From CAZMUN01 sp964569815 (GTDB taxonomy: Archaea > Iainarchaeota > Iainarchaeia > Iainarchaeales > GCA-2688035), in NCBI GenBank assembly GCA_964569815.1, contig CAZMUN010000028.1:1-14620 (forward strand): a stretch of DNA of 14,620 bases, written 5' to 3'. The notes under the pieces were generated by a model. The model was not told the DNA's origin and made no database searches. It worked only from the letters and a program-made list of their open reading frames with translations. The position numbers and the translations under genes are program-made. Below, piece after piece: positions 13,640 through 14,620 of this stretch; position 1 is the first letter of the stretch, and the number at the start of each line of letters is the position of its first letter.

Positions 13640-13990
13640 ATGAAAAAACCGGTATTTGCTGCAGCACTGTTGCTGTGTTTTATTCTCTTAGCAGGATGCC
13701 TTCAACAGCCTCCGCAACCTAGCTCTCCTGCCAACAACCAAAACCAAGGTCTCCAAAAGCCTGGAGAACAGGTTAAGGGTGACAAGCAGCCTGTTGAACC
13801 AAGCCAGGACCAACGCTTGGCAGAGCAGGCAGTGGCCCAGGGAGATGCAAGCCTCTGCAATTCCATTTCCAGCCAGTCAAAAAAAGACAGCTGCATACTA
13901 ACTGTTGCAGACTCGCTTAACGACAGTTCGTTATGCGCCTCTATTTCTGATCATTCCAAGAAAAATTATTGTGAAAAGAAGTCAGACTAG
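13640..13990 (+). CDS. Small lipoprotein with a Cys-containing repeat
   Basis: This is a 116-aa exported protein. The signal sequence ends in the lipobox LLAGC, with Cys20 as the probable lipid-modified residue, anchoring it to the outside of the membrane. A Pro/Gln/Asn-rich linker follows (about 21-65). The C-terminal part has two aligned 17-residue units, DASLCNSISSQSKKDSC and DSSLCASISDHSKKNYC, 26 residues apart, each with two Cys. Such short Cys repeats occur in lipoproteins of small archaea; their role is unknown. ATG 13640 is preferred over TTG 13631 because the TATA spacing gives a short leader. The stop overlaps the convergent gene's stop at CTAG. Confidence 0.75.
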   Translation: MKKPVFAAALLLCFILLAGCLQQPPQPSSPANNQNQGLQKPGEQVKGDKQPVEPSQDQRLAEQAVAQGDASLCNSISSQSKKDSCILTVADSLNDSSLCASISDHSKKNYCEKKSD

Positions 13991-14619
13991 GCCTTTTCCA
14001 TTGTCCCGTCTTCGCTTGGAGGATTCCCGTAATCCAATGGGTGGGAAAGCGTGTAATAAGTCCAGTCTCCATTTGATATTCCTGCAACGTTATCCTGGCC
14101 AGAATACAAGTTCACGTAGTTGTAAAGAAAGTAGGCATTCCCGTTTTGGTAAACCTGCAATTCAAAGTCCGAGATATATGCGTCGTCCCAGCAGCTTTTC
14201 CAGCCTGCCCACCTAAAAGTAACATGGTCTCCGTATTCGCACCTGTAGACAAGTGTGCCGCCGGATGGGCAGGAGTCAGCATAAAAGGGAGCGATTATTG
14301 CCTTTCCCTCAATATAATCAAATTCCGGTGAATAGTCGCAGTAGCCACCGTCCATCATTATGTAACCGTTGTCGCACACGTCCACTACATTAATCTCCTG
14401 GTCATAAAAGAGAAGCGGCCATCCAAGGCTTGACTCAAAGCTAAATTGGTATGAGCAGTCGTCACATATGTATTCTTCATTATCCAAGCATTCATCCCAG
14501 CTCACACTGCTTCCTGAAAGGTATGCATAGTCTGCAGGGCATCCTGGCTCGTTGTCACAGTCGTTGTCATCGCAGTCTGTGCTGCCGTCGCAGTCGTTGT
14601 CTAGGCCGTCGTCACAAGT
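13987..14619 (-). CDS. Secreted Asp/Cys-rich surface protein, C-terminal part (5' end outside window)
   Basis: The frame is open from the right edge, so at least 210 residues of the C-terminal part are seen. It begins with calcium-binding-like Asp/Cys repeats (DDGLDNDCDGSTDCDDNDC), reminiscent of thrombospondin type 3 or MopE-type repeats. A beta-sandwich-like domain follows, with FESSLGWPLLFYDQEINVVDV, NGYIMMDGG, KAIIAPFYADSC, HVTFRWAGW and DFELQVYQNGNAYFLY. This pattern resembles nidogen-like extracellular domains. Paired Cys throughout suggest disulphides. There is no sorting motif or C-terminal helix, so any anchor must be N-terminal. The GTG at 14505 is not a true start, because the frame continues upstream. 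Likely a cell-surface or secreted adhesion-type protein. Confidence 0.75.
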   Translation of the reverse strand, partial: TCDDGLDNDCDGSTDCDDNDCDNEPGCPADYAYLSGSSVSWDECLDNEEYICDDCSYQFSFESSLGWPLLFYDQEINVVDVCDNGYIMMDGGYCDYSPEFDYIEGKAIIAPFYADSCPSGGTLVYRCEYGDHVTFRWAGWKSCWDDAYISDFELQVYQNGNAYFLYNYVNLYSGQDNVAGISNGDWTYYTLSHPLDYGNPPSEDGTMEKA

Positions 14620-14620
14620 T

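Noticed and set aside
1..14620. CRISPR arrays, tRNA or rRNA genes, insertion sequences, phage genes
   Set aside because: No direct-repeat arrays, cloverleaf candidates, transposase motifs or terminal inverted repeats were seen on either strand.

Overview
The window is archaeal. It carries aIF6, eL31, eL39, eS19, the LX/eL20 protein, prefoldin alpha, a PDCD5-family protein and an RNase P Rpp21-type subunit, together with archaeal-style TATA boxes 25-30 nt upstream of genes that have almost no leader. Gene packing is very tight: 1-bp gaps, overlapping convergent stops and many TTG starts behind GGTG or GGAGG ribosome-binding sites. The extracytoplasmic Asp/Cys-rich protein and the small Cys-repeat lipoprotein resemble those common in DPANN-type archaea (Diapherotrites or Micrarchaeota-like). 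That placement is inference; no 16S rRNA is present to test it.

Layout. (1) 1-2435, plus strand: a possible 3' end of an upstream gene, an MFS transporter, and RNA 3'-phosphate cyclase (rtcA). (2) 2424-4608, minus strand: SRP54 followed by a type IV prepilin (A24) peptidase, whose TTG start lies just past the SRP54 stop. (3) 4761-7274, plus strand: a polytopic membrane protein of unknown function, then LemA and the HtpX zinc protease. (4) 7276-8543, minus strand: a 124-aa membrane protein and a broken DUF2207 gene. Its secreted N-terminal domain and its Ser/Gly-rich C-terminal tail are both recognisable, but the membrane-spanning middle is missing and the two ends are in different frames. (5) 8580-13577, minus strand: a translation and protein-targeting cluster in the order Rnp4, unknown basic protein, eS19, PDCD5-like, eL39, eL31, aIF6, LX, prefoldin alpha, FtsY. 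(6) 13640-14619: a small lipoprotein facing the 3' end of a large secreted protein; their stop codons share one CTAG palindrome.

How the genes fit together. The dominant theme is making proteins and delivering them to the membrane: ribosomal proteins, a ribosome anti-association factor, a chaperone, both SRP GTPases (SRP54 and its receptor FtsY) and a prepilin peptidase. LemA, HtpX and the DUF2207 remnant form a second, envelope-maintenance group. The points most worth a second look are the deleted DUF2207 gene, two GNRA-tetraloop hairpins in the leader of the eS19 operon, and an unrecognised basic protein inside the ribosomal cluster. Long Lys/Glu/Ala-rich tails on eS19 and eL31, and a TATA element that could serve two divergent genes, are also notable. 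I found no tRNA, rRNA, CRISPR array, insertion sequence or obvious integrated element. I do not see a clearly new multi-gene system.
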